From: DASQDN01 sp035630195
GTDB lineage: Bacteria; Acidobacteriota; Terriglobia; Bryobacterales; Bryobacteraceae
Reading direction: 5' to 3'
Length of the DNA: 17,532 nucleotides
Assembly (NCBI GenBank): GCA_035630195.1
Contig: DASQLD010000317.1
Span: 1-17,532 of the forward strand
Part shown: in pieces, positions 7,677 through 14,921 of the stretch
Layout: every line of letters starts with the position of its first letter
Numbering within the stretch: position 1 is the stretch's first letter
The notes under the pieces: generated by a model
What the model was told of the DNA's origin: nothing
Seen by the model: only the letters and a program-made list of their open reading frames with translations
Database searches by the model: none
Program-made: the position numbers and the translations under genes

Positions 7677-8017
7677 ATGCGGCGAGTTCGATACCAGGTC
7701 GCGAGCAGCCTTGACGGATACATTGCTGGTCCGAACTGCTGATGGGTCGGCATACGTTCGAGGTGACGGCCGAATCCGGCAACAGCGAATGGACGACATG
7801 AAGATTTTCGGAGTAGGCGAAGGAAGCAGTCCAAGCGCTCCTGACCGAACCCGGAAAAGACATTTGCCTCTTCGGCGGCGGATCACTATTCCATAGTCAG
7901 CCCGAAGCCGGAGTTGTGGACACGGTAGAGGTTGCAATTATTCCGATATTGCTGGGCGAAGGCGTGACGTTGACGGGCCACAAGGTGTATCAGTCCGGGA
8001 TCGTGTTACTAGAAGTA
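7677..8017 (+). pseudogene. Decayed dihydrofolate reductase / RibD C-terminal family gene
   Basis: Pieces of one protein family lie in order but in different frames. From ATG at 7677 the frame reads MRRVRYQVASSLDGYIAGPN, the usual N-terminus of this family, then hits TGA at 7740. From 7739 a second frame reads LMGRHTFEV, the family's LMGRxTFE motif, and ends at TGA 7799. A third stretch near 7789-7810 reads MDDMKIF. From 7817, after a TAG at 7814, the C-terminal half reads AVQALLTEPGKDICLFGGGS, then VDTVEVAIIPILLGEGV and LTGHKVYQSGIVLLEV to about 8017. Intact members are about 180-190 residues. Here about 340 bp remain, so internal deletions occurred after the first motif, before the C-terminal half, and within the LLGxG-LTGHKVY link. 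No stop is found at the natural end. The original role was probably an NADPH-dependent reductase of unknown substrate. The frame changes rule out a functional product unless they are assembly errors. Confidence 0.88.
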
Positions 8018-8034
8018 GGCCGTGGCTCCATGAG

Positions 8035-10209
8035 CTATCTCAATTCGAAAACTGTCACTCCGTCTTCTTCGATGACTGGCTTTAGCCGCCAGGCGCTTGG
8101 GTCGTCGATCTTGGGAACTGCGTTTCCCGCATCGCTGGCTGCGATGACCAAGTGTGTCACTCCCGCTTCTTTGAAGCTTGCCGCAGCTGCGCGGTTCAGG
8201 GCGCTATCGAGGAAGATTTCGTGTCTACTCGTTACTTTGAACTCATCCTGAACAGTCGCGCCGGATACCTCCAAGTGGTCGCCATGCACTACTCGTACCT
8301 CGTCGAGTTGTACAGGATGATGAAAATCGATCGTCAGTATTGCATAACCCTTCACGGGCTCCCAGTTTCTCCAACGAGTGACAGGGTTGTTGTCAAAAGC
8401 CAGCGTGCAATCGCACGCGTTTGGGTTCGCATTGACCGTCCACGAGGAACTTCGGACGATTTCGCTACCTTTGTGAAAGAACGTGACCTCGTTGACTCCC
8501 ACTGCCGCAATGGGATTGACGCTTGGAAAGGACAGTCGGACACTGCTAGTCGCTATTGCGGGGAACCGAAACGTGCTTAGCCAACGCGGCAACAGATAGT
8601 CCCGCTTCGGCGTCCAGATGTCTTCACGGAGGCGCTCATTTAACGCTCCTTCGAAATAACCCATCACATCGCGCTCCAAATAGGCCCATGCTATGCCGCC
8701 GAACGAATAGAGACGGGCATTCCGCGGCAGTTCTCGATTTATGCGTGTAACGACTTGGTGACCCGGCAGATGAGATTGGAGGTAGTTGTCCTCGGGAATG
8801 ATTCGGAGGGCCGCAGCGATGGATGGGAACTCGTACCACCATACGTTCGGGGCTGCGTACGCAGGAACATTGGCGGGCCAGGAGAGGAACGCGTGGACGA
8901 CAACCACCGCCCAGGGCAGAAACCTCGCCATCGGAGCGAGGGCGAACATCAGAGCCAGCGCGAGAAAGGGTAGAACCGGTATCAGAAATCTGGTTCCAAT
9001 GTTGTTGGCGTACGGGGCAGCGAACACAGCGGCGGCCAGCAGGCACGCGCGGCCTTCCTTATCTCGCAGACTTAACAACGCAAGCGGAGCTAACAGGAAG
9101 ACCGGACCAACAAGACCTTGCAAGACGCCTCCACGAACAGTTACCTCGAGCGGGATCTGCCAATATGACTTGAATCCATTGAAGGAGCGCATGTTCTGAA
9201 TGAACTCCTTCTCAAACGACGGATGTATTGCGCAGCTTGGAAACAACGCGCTCAAAAAAGGGGCGAATGGATTGCCGACGAAGATCAAATTCTTTATCAA
9301 CCATGGCAGCACCATGGCGAGCGCAATCGACAAGAACACCGCCCCGGCTCGCCACGTGACGGTTTTTGCGAAGAGGATGAGAAGGACTCCAAGCACTATA
9401 GCGACGAATGCTGTCGGCTTTACGTTATAAGCGAACCCCGCACAGATGCCGGCTATGCAGAGTAGCCGCGCACTTGGAGTCTCCCGATACTTACGCAACG
9501 CAAAGAACATCCCAAATGCTGCACAGATCAGAGCCGCTTCGTTGTATGCGCTGGTTGCGACTTTCGCGACGACTGGCGCGACGAATACCAGCAACGCAGC
9601 CGCAATGCCTTCGCGCCGCCGGCCGACCCGGCTTGCGTAAGCGACCATGAGACCGGCTGTGAGCCAAAGAAATGTTAGATGAATCAGGGCGGCCGTGGAG
9701 TGCTTTCCAATAAGGAACGCAAACAGATACAGCATCTCGATTCCGGCAGGAAGACTTGAATAGAAGTTGTCTGTCAGGCCGACGATGCGATGGTCGCGCA
9801 CGTATTTGGCGACCAGCCCGAGATGATACATCGATCCATCGGGACTGGTCTCCGGCTGCATGGCGCTGACGAAGTACAGCGCTCCGAAAATCGCAACAAT
9901 GAGCACACCTAGCCACTCGGGTACGCCCTGCGGCCAAATGCTAACGCCAGGAATGCGCCAGCGTGGAACCGCGGCGAGAATCGATACAACGGAGACAACG
10001 AAGACCATCCACAGAGACACGAATCCTGCGAGTCCGAGTAACAGAACTATTTGGCTTAGCAGGGCGAACCCAGCTACGAAACGGAACAGCAGTATCTCAA
10101 TCGGACGGAACTCACGCGTCGCCGAAGGTATGAGTAACGTTCCGAAGTTGTATGCGACCGCTAAAGTGAGGAGCCAGCCTGCCAGGATTAGCAGAACGGG
10201 AGCGATCAC
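8035..10209 (-). CDS. GT-C type membrane glycosyltransferase (GT39-like) with discoidin-like C-terminus
   Basis: This is a 724-residue polytopic membrane protein. Roughly twelve hydrophobic segments lie between residues 3 and 450. Between the early ones is a short extracytoplasmic loop with ETSPDGSMYHLGL (120-132), the acidic D-x-x-x-x-H region expected of GT-C enzymes. A SLPAGIEMLY block (152-161) follows, then YNVKPTAF (261-268) and VGNPFAPF (311-318), all typical of the GT39/ArnT-like group. Such enzymes transfer a sugar from a polyprenyl-phosphate donor on the outer face of the inner membrane. Residues about 575-665 look like an F5/8 type C (discoidin) carbohydrate-binding fold (AFDNNPVTRWRNW at 604-616, then LTIDFHHPVQLDEVRV at 625-640), and contain a CxC (C599, C601). 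The start is GTG and overlaps the lipoprotein stop as GTGA. No Shine-Dalgarno is visible, so translation probably depends on the upstream gene. Donor and acceptor are unknown. Confidence 0.82.
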   Translation of the reverse strand: MIAPVLLILAGWLLTLAVAYNFGTLLIPSATREFRPIEILLFRFVAGFALLSQIVLLLGLAGFVSLWMVFVVSVVSILAAVPRWRIPGVSIWPQGVPEWLGVLIVAIFGALYFVSAMQPETSPDGSMYHLGLVAKYVRDHRIVGLTDNFYSSLPAGIEMLYLFAFLIGKHSTAALIHLTFLWLTAGLMVAYASRVGRRREGIAAALLVFVAPVVAKVATSAYNEAALICAAFGMFFALRKYRETPSARLLCIAGICAGFAYNVKPTAFVAIVLGVLLILFAKTVTWRAGAVFLSIALAMVLPWLIKNLIFVGNPFAPFLSALFPSCAIHPSFEKEFIQNMRSFNGFKSYWQIPLEVTVRGGVLQGLVGPVFLLAPLALLSLRDKEGRACLLAAAVFAAPYANNIGTRFLIPVLPFLALALMFALAPMARFLPWAVVVVHAFLSWPANVPAYAAPNVWWYEFPSIAAALRIIPEDNYLQSHLPGHQVVTRINRELPRNARLYSFGGIAWAYLERDVMGYFEGALNERLREDIWTPKRDYLLPRWLSTFRFPAIATSSVRLSFPSVNPIAAVGVNEVTFFHKGSEIVRSSSWTVNANPNACDCTLAFDNNPVTRWRNWEPVKGYAILTIDFHHPVQLDEVRVVHGDHLEVSGATVQDEFKVTSRHEIFLDSALNRAAAASFKEAGVTHLVIAASDAGNAVPKIDDPSAWRLKPVIEEDGVTVFELR

Positions 10210-10754
10210 TGACGGATTAGCCCGGCGCCGGTGAGAATAATGCCCAGTTTGGCCCCATCAGTCGGACTGGTCCAGAAATTGTGTACATGTATGGAGATGA
10301 TGTTCTCACCGGTCTTGAGAATCGCAGCATCAACCGGCTGATTGAATACTCGATCACCCGGAGTCTTGATAATCTCTGTCCCTAGATCCTTGCCATTGAC
10401 GGCGTATGTGATTTTCACGGGCCCGGTCTTCCTGAAGGTCACCTCGGATACAGCGTAGCGCGCCACAAGCCGCCATCCCTGAACGTCCGGTACGTTCACC
10501 TTCAACGTCGGATGCTCGCCGGTCCAGCGCCAGCTTCCGGCTTCCACCGTCCCGCTGATGTCCTTCACGATTGCTGACGGAGCGGCAGGGTGGCTCATCT
10601 CGACATATGGAAGAGTTGTCGATGGAAGCTCGCCCCGGTCAGTGTATTGTGGCGGCACCGCCTTCGACTCTTTCGATCCTGAACTGCAGCCAGTGACTTC
10701 AAGGCAGAGCAAGACTGCAGCGAACAAGTGCAACGCACGTCTGTCGGTCAGCAT
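10206..10754 (-). CDS. Probable lipoprotein, beta-sandwich, partner of the glycosyltransferase
   Basis: This is a 182-residue protein when started at ATG 10754. That start has GAGG six bases upstream (10761-10764) and gives a compact lipoprotein signal: MLTDRR, then an apolar core, then the lipobox VTGC with C23 as the lipidated residue. An ATG at 10775 would add seven residues and is the alternative. The frame stays open further upstream, but that extension overlaps the divergent aguB gene and buries the signal, so it is rejected. The mature part has alternating beta-strand patterns (GSWRWTGEHPTLKVNV, KITYAVNGKDLGTEII, ENIISIHVHNFW) suggesting a sugar-binding-like beta-sandwich, which is inference only. 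Its stop overlaps the glycosyltransferase GTG, so the two are very likely co-expressed and functionally linked. I do not recognise a named family. Confidence 0.75.
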   Translation of the reverse strand: MLTDRRALHLFAAVLLCLEVTGCSSGSKESKAVPPQYTDRGELPSTTLPYVEMSHPAAPSAIVKDISGTVEAGSWRWTGEHPTLKVNVPDVQGWRLVARYAVSEVTFRKTGPVKITYAVNGKDLGTEIIKTPGDRVFNQPVDAAILKTGENIISIHVHNFWTSPTDGAKLGIILTGAGLIRQ

Positions 10755-10811
10755 CCTGGGCCTCAATTTTGTCATTGTATCCGGTGGACGTCCCTGATCG
10801 ACAATACTTGT
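10755..10811. promoter_or_regulatory. Divergent intergenic region between the lipoprotein and aguB
   Basis: These 57 bp separate the two start codons. On the minus strand TACAAT at 10779-10774 is a reasonable -10 box. It would place the transcript start a few bases before the GAGG ribosome binding site of the lipoprotein gene, and it overlaps the alternative ATG at 10775, which argues against that start. TTGTCG at 10804-10799 is a weak -35 candidate at 19-bp spacing. On the plus strand no clear Shine-Dalgarno precedes the aguB ATG, and the AT-rich ACAATACTTG just before it could be part of a promoter with a very short leader. Confidence 0.3.
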
Positions 10812-11702
10812 ATGGCCATCGTGAAAGAAGGCAAATTCAGGATCGGACTGGCTCAGTTCGCCTGTGGGCTTGACCCGGATCAGAACCTCGCCAAAGCCAT
10901 TGAAGCCATCCGCGAAGCCGCCGGTAAGGGCGCGCAAATCATTTGTCTTCCAGAACTCTTCCGCTCGCAATACTTTTGCAGAGAGGAAAACGCTGCACTG
11001 TTTGACCTTGCGGAACCCATCCCGGGGCCTTCGACGGAGGCTATCAGCGAAGTTGCGCGGGACAACAAGGTCGCGGTCGTAGCGTCACTCTTCGAGCGAC
11101 GGGCGCCGGGTCTCTATCACAATACGGCAGCCATTCTGGACGCTGACGGCAAGATGCTGGGTATCTATCGTAAGATGCACATCCCGGATGACCCTCTCTA
11201 TTACGAGAAGTTTTACTTCACCCCGGGCGATACAGGCTTTCTGAATTTCGATACGCAGTACGGACGCATTGGAACTCTGGTGTGCTGGGATCAATGGTAT
11301 CCGGAAGGCGCCCGCCTTTCGAGTCTCGGCGGAGCCAGTGTGTTGTTTTATCCGACGGCAATTGGTTGGCACCCTTCGGAAAAAGATCAGTATGGCGCGG
11401 CGCAACTCGATGCATGGCGCACGATTCAGCGAGCCCATGCGATCGCCAACGGCATCTATGTATGCGCTGTGAATCGTATTGGCTTTGAGGGAACGCCGGA
11501 GAGCGGCCTCGAATTCTGGGGATCTTCATTCATCGCCGACCCCTTCGGACAGGTCATCGCGCAGGCGTCGACCGATCAGGAAGAAGTTCTGGTAGTGGAG
11601 TGCGACACACGCAAGATGGATGAAGTCCGCCGAAACTGGCCATTTCTACGGGATCGACGAATCGATGCATACGGGCAACTAACCAACCGGTGGATTGGCT
11701 AG
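10812..11702 (+). CDS. aguB: N-carbamoylputrescine amidase
   Basis: This is a 296-residue cytoplasmic nitrilase-superfamily hydrolase that converts N-carbamoylputrescine to putrescine, ammonia and CO2, the last step of the agmatine route. The Glu-Lys-Cys catalytic set is complete: E48 in LPELF, K121 in YRKMHIPDDP and C158 in VCWDQWYPE. Blocks that separate AguB from other nitrilases are all present: YYEKFYFTPGDTGF (130-143), FYPTAIGWHP (179-188), FWGSSFIADPFG (235-246) and the closing WPFLRDRRIDAYG (276-288). The length is normal for the family. The start is the ATG at 10812, since upstream in-frame starts would reach into the divergent lipoprotein gene and add non-family sequence. It is the first gene of a tight three-gene plus-strand unit. 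Agmatine deiminase follows 1 bp after the stop, which strongly supports the substrate assignment. Confidence 0.95.
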   Translation: MAIVKEGKFRIGLAQFACGLDPDQNLAKAIEAIREAAGKGAQIICLPELFRSQYFCREENAALFDLAEPIPGPSTEAISEVARDNKVAVVASLFERRAPGLYHNTAAILDADGKMLGIYRKMHIPDDPLYYEKFYFTPGDTGFLNFDTQYGRIGTLVCWDQWYPEGARLSSLGGASVLFYPTAIGWHPSEKDQYGAAQLDAWRTIQRAHAIANGIYVCAVNRIGFEGTPESGLEFWGSSFIADPFGQVIAQASTDQEEVLVVECDTRKMDEVRRNWPFLRDRRIDAYGQLTNRWIG

Positions 11703-11703
11703 C

Positions 11704-12708
11704 ATGTCGACATTCCGCATGCCTGCCGAATGGGAACGGCACGAAGGCACTTGGCTTGCATGGCCTCACGAAAAATCGGATTGGCCCGGCAAGTTCGAAC
11801 CGATTGCGTGGGTCTACTGCGAGATCGTCAAACGTCTGGCACGTGTCGAGCGTGTTCACATACTTGTGAATGACGCAGCGGCGGAGCGCAAGGCTCGCAA
11901 GATGCTTAAGAAAGCCCATGCGGACGCCTCTACTGTGGATTTCTTCCATTGCAAGACGGATCGTAGCTGGACGCGCGACTTTTGCCCGATCTTTGTTCGA
12001 GATGAAGAGGGCGCCGTCGTAATCATGGATTGGAAGTTTAACGGTTGGGCAAAGTACGAGAACTCCGAGACGGACGATGCCGTTCCCTCGCAGATCGCAT
12101 CACACCTGGGCTTACGATCCGTACAGCCTGGAATCGTGGTGGAGGGAGGCAGCATCGATGTTAATGGGGCTGGCTGGATGCTTACGACAGAGGAATGCCT
12201 GCTGAGCGACGTACAAGCTCGCAATCCTGGGATGACGCGCGAACAGTATGAAAAGATCTTCGGTCGATTCCTTGGAATAACTCGGACGATATGGCTCAAG
12301 CGCGGCATCGCGGGTGATGACACGCATGGCCATGTCGACGATCTCGCCCGTTTCGTGAATCCGACCACCATAGTCCTTGCGGTGGAGCATGATTCGAATG
12401 ACGAGAACTTCGAGCCGCTTCAGGAAAACTTGTCATTGTTGAGGACAACCGATCTGCACATAGTCGAACTGCCGATGCCCGGACCGGTATATTTTGATGG
12501 TCAGCGGCTGCCTGCGAGTTATGCTAACTTCTATATCGCAAACGATCTCGTGCTCATGCCGACGTTCAACGATAAGAACGACCGTGTGGCGTTGAACACG
12601 CTGGCGCGACTTTTCCCGACACGCGAAGTTGTGGGCATCCACTCTGTTGACCTTGTGTTGGGTCTGGGTACGCTACACTGCATGACTCAGCAGCAGATAA
12701 TCAAATGA
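11704..12708 (+). CDS. aguA: Agmatine deiminase
   Basis: This is a 334-residue cytoplasmic enzyme of the guanidino-group modifying (peptidyl-arginine deiminase-like) superfamily. It hydrolyses agmatine to N-carbamoylputrescine and ammonia. Visible landmarks are the N-terminal MPAEWERHEGTWLAWP (6-21), TDRSWTRDFCPIFV (85-98), VEGGSIDVNG (146-155), the DDTHGHVDDLARF block with H210 and D212, SYANFYIAN (272-280), and the nucleophile C326 in GTLHCMTQQQ. The ATG at 11704 lies 1 bp after the aguB stop. A TTG at 11695 would overlap aguB and add three residues, so ATG is preferred. The last four bases form ATGA with the guaD start. The motif usually written W-x-R-D-x-G-P carries Cys at the Gly position (C94). 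The catalytic residues themselves are intact, so the enzyme is expected to work. Confidence 0.95.
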   Translation: MSTFRMPAEWERHEGTWLAWPHEKSDWPGKFEPIAWVYCEIVKRLARVERVHILVNDAAAERKARKMLKKAHADASTVDFFHCKTDRSWTRDFCPIFVRDEEGAVVIMDWKFNGWAKYENSETDDAVPSQIASHLGLRSVQPGIVVEGGSIDVNGAGWMLTTEECLLSDVQARNPGMTREQYEKIFGRFLGITRTIWLKRGIAGDDTHGHVDDLARFVNPTTIVLAVEHDSNDENFEPLQENLSLLRTTDLHIVELPMPGPVYFDGQRLPASYANFYIANDLVLMPTFNDKNDRVALNTLARLFPTREVVGIHSVDLVLGLGTLHCMTQQQIIK

Positions 12709-13175
12709 GCTCTGACGAATTGATGAGGCGTGTGATCCGACTGGCGGAAGAGAACGTGCGCGCCAAACTCGGCGGTCCATTCGCAGCGATTGTCTCGAAG
12801 AACGGCGAGATTGTCGCGGAAGGAACTAACCTGGTCACGTCCACTAACGACCCTACTGCCCATGCCGAACTTGTAGCAATCCGGCGTGCTTGTGTCGCGA
12901 TTTCCTCATTTCAACTTGTAGGCTTGGAGCTGTATACGAGTTGCGAGCCGTGTCCGATGTGCCTGGGCGCTATTTATTGGGCGCGACCTTCCGCCATCTA
13001 TTACGGCGCCACGCATAATGACGCGGCTGCAGCGGGATTCGACGACTCGTTTATCTATGAACAGACACGACTGCCCGTGACGCAACGAGCGATCCCGATG
13101 CGGCAGGCGCTAAGCGATGAAGCCCAGAGTCCCTTCGCAGTCTGGCGCAATACAGCGGGAACGATTCCCTACTGA
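12705..13175 (+). CDS. guaD: Guanine deaminase (cytidine deaminase-like zinc enzyme)
   Basis: This is a 156-residue cytoplasmic zinc-dependent deaminase that should convert guanine to xanthine and ammonia. The zinc site is complete: H53 and E55 in THAE-like TAHAELVAIR, and C83 and C86 in TSCEPCPMCLGAIYWAR. The pattern LYTSCEPCPMCLGAIYW followed by DAAAAGFDDSFIYEQ (106-120) marks the GuaD group. TadA tRNA adenosine deaminases have a different C-terminal half. The ATG overlaps the aguA stop in ATGA with no separate Shine-Dalgarno site, indicating coupling. The stop lies inside the last codons of the convergent metallopeptidase-like gene, a 7-bp overlap. Grouping with aguA and aguB suggests a shared role in nitrogen release from agmatine and purines. 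This link is inferred from context. Confidence 0.9.
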   Translation: MSSDELMRRVIRLAEENVRAKLGGPFAAIVSKNGEIVAEGTNLVTSTNDPTAHAELVAIRRACVAISSFQLVGLELYTSCEPCPMCLGAIYWARPSAIYYGATHNDAAAAGFDDSFIYEQTRLPVTQRAIPMRQALSDEAQSPFAVWRNTAGTIPY

Positions 13176-14899
13176 AATTCAAGCGAAACGACGTCCCCCA
13201 TCGTCTTGAACTTTGCATCGTCTTTAACGATGACTCCGACGACGACGCTCACCCCCCTCTGCAAACCACAGGTCAAGTTCATCGTCGACGCATTGGAGTT
13301 TTTTATACGGATGGAGTCCGGGTCTCGAATCAGAAGAGGAAATTTGCTTGTGCCTGACGTAATCATCAGCCGCGCTTCTTTTCCGAGACATTCGATCTCC
13401 TGTAGCGCTCCGCGGACAGTTTGAATTTCGGGATCAATGGGGCTGGAACGATTAGGGACTGGTGTGATCGATGAGGATGGGGCTGCGAGTTCCCCCGTCT
13501 CCGTACGTGTCGGACGATCGAGATAGTCGATGTACTCTTGAGCCTTTGCCGTTTCGGCGGGGCTCTTGGCGTACTTCTTTGCCATCTCCGCGGCCGATCT
13601 GGCTTCTGGCTTCTTTGCAAGCTGCATTGCGCAGTATGCCTTGGCAAGGAAGAAGGGGACGGCTCGATCCGGAGTAACATGCTTGATGGTGGCGAACGTG
13701 TCATACGCTTCCTGATACTTATGCGCATTGTTGTACTCGAACCCGAGTAGCATGCGCGCCTCCGAAAGATTCGGGTTCAGTTCGAGCGCTTTCTTCAATG
13801 CATCGATCACACTTTCGTCACCATGTCCGAGGCGCGCATAGTCCCAGTACGTCTTCCAACTAGGCGACTGCAATTCTACGGCTCGACGAAGGCTCTCTTT
13901 CGCTTTAACCCGATCCCCGGCGCGCCAATAAACATGTCCGATACCCTCATGTATCTCCCAACGGTCAGGGTACGTTTTAGCAAGTGCTGCGTAACGCTGC
14001 ATCGCCTCATCGCGACGCCGCAGGAGAGCGACAAGCTTGGTGAGCGTCAGTTCCGTCTCCAACTCCGTTGCTGCATTCGGCTCAGCCACTTCGATTTTCT
14101 GCAGTTTCGTGTCATATAGAACGCCTTTCAGCGAAGTGGAACGATAGTACGCCTGCAAGTCGCGCTCGACCTGAGTCAGGCCCTTTCCGTACACTTTCTG
14201 AAACGCCGCCTCCGATGAGCCGCTGCTCGAGACTTCCAGAGCAAACTGGCCAAATTGCTTTGCGTATGGCTCAGCCAGCATCAACATATGAGTTAGCAGC
14301 CAGCTCTGGGAGTAGAGAAGTCCCGTTCGATTCTTTTCATCGAACTCGGGTGATTCATGAGTGATATTCACCAGCCGATCCATTGGGATCCACTTATGCT
14401 GGCCGAGCGCATATCCTCGACCTTCCGGAGGAGTACCAATTAAAATTTGACCCGCGAGCGGTCGCAGCGTCGAATAAACCTCGGCGATACCTTCATTCAT
14501 CCAAACCGGCAACTTCAATCCGGAGTGACGGATGAGGAGGTGCATGTACTCATGAACCGCAATCGGAAAGTGTTCCTGCCCGACGCCGCTCATGACGATG
14601 TAGTCCCGTTGCTCGTCGCCGGTGAAATAGGCGATCGCTGTTTCGCTCATCGTATAGGGGCGATACTCTTTGGCGTTCTTGAACGCCACGATCGTGACCG
14701 GGAGTTGAGTCGTCACCTGCTGCGACCGGACACGCATGAAGAAATCACGTACTTGTTCGAAGTACTCAACCGTGCGGCGACCGTCTTTTGAACCGGCCGT
14801 GGTGTACATCTCGAAGTTGGGCGACGTTACTTTCAACCAATTGGACGCGGAGAATAAGGGCGGCGCCATGGCCACCAGAACTGCTAAAACAAGGCGCAT
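13169..14899 (-). CDS. Exported zinc-metallopeptidase-like protein with TPR repeats
   Basis: This is a 576-residue exported protein with a signal peptide at 1-18 (ends FSAS). Residues about 20-255 form a gluzincin-like domain. HEYMH (116-120) is an HExxH zinc site with E117 as catalytic base, and NEGIAE (135-140) supplies the likely third ligand E136. This arrangement resembles DUF1570-type proteins. Residues about 290-460 contain TPR-like helical pairs, clearest at 311-344 (DRWEIHEGIGHVYWRAGD onward) and 361-405 (ALKKALELNPNLSEARMLLG). A Pro/Ser/Thr-rich linker (464-488) leads to a small beta-rich C-terminal domain (about 490-576) that I do not recognise. The gene begins 22 bp after the FAD oxidase stop, so it is probably the third gene of the spermidine synthase-like operon. 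No strong ribosome binding site is seen. Its substrate is unknown, and activity is supported only by the intact zinc motif. Confidence 0.85.
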   Translation of the reverse strand: MRLVLAVLVAMAPPLFSASNWLKVTSPNFEMYTTAGSKDGRRTVEYFEQVRDFFMRVRSQQVTTQLPVTIVAFKNAKEYRPYTMSETAIAYFTGDEQRDYIVMSGVGQEHFPIAVHEYMHLLIRHSGLKLPVWMNEGIAEVYSTLRPLAGQILIGTPPEGRGYALGQHKWIPMDRLVNITHESPEFDEKNRTGLLYSQSWLLTHMLMLAEPYAKQFGQFALEVSSSGSSEAAFQKVYGKGLTQVERDLQAYYRSTSLKGVLYDTKLQKIEVAEPNAATELETELTLTKLVALLRRRDEAMQRYAALAKTYPDRWEIHEGIGHVYWRAGDRVKAKESLRRAVELQSPSWKTYWDYARLGHGDESVIDALKKALELNPNLSEARMLLGFEYNNAHKYQEAYDTFATIKHVTPDRAVPFFLAKAYCAMQLAKKPEARSAAEMAKKYAKSPAETAKAQEYIDYLDRPTRTETGELAAPSSSITPVPNRSSPIDPEIQTVRGALQEIECLGKEARLMITSGTSKFPLLIRDPDSIRIKNSNASTMNLTCGLQRGVSVVVGVIVKDDAKFKTMGDVVSLEFQ

Positions 14900-14921
14900 G
14901 AGAGTTGCCAGGATAGCATGC

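Noticed and set aside
7618..7896. Plus-strand frame of 92 codons spanning the decayed gene
   Set aside because: Only a few residues near MDDMKIF match the dihydrofolate reductase family. The rest runs out of frame through the pseudogene and is not a real protein.
10728..10811. Upstream in-frame extension of aguB to 10728
   Set aside because: The extra 28 residues have no family resemblance and overlap the lipoprotein gene. The family N-terminus begins right after the ATG at 10812.
10755..10970. Longer version of the lipoprotein starting at 10970
   Set aside because: It would place 72 residues before a complete lipoprotein signal and overlap the divergent aubB-type amidase gene (aguB) coding start. 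The shorter start has its own Shine-Dalgarno site.
12705..13175. tRNA adenosine deaminase (tadA) as an alternative name for the deaminase
   Set aside because: The CEPCPMCLGAIYWAR and GFDDSFIY blocks fit guanine deaminase. The TadA-type sequence after the zinc site is absent.
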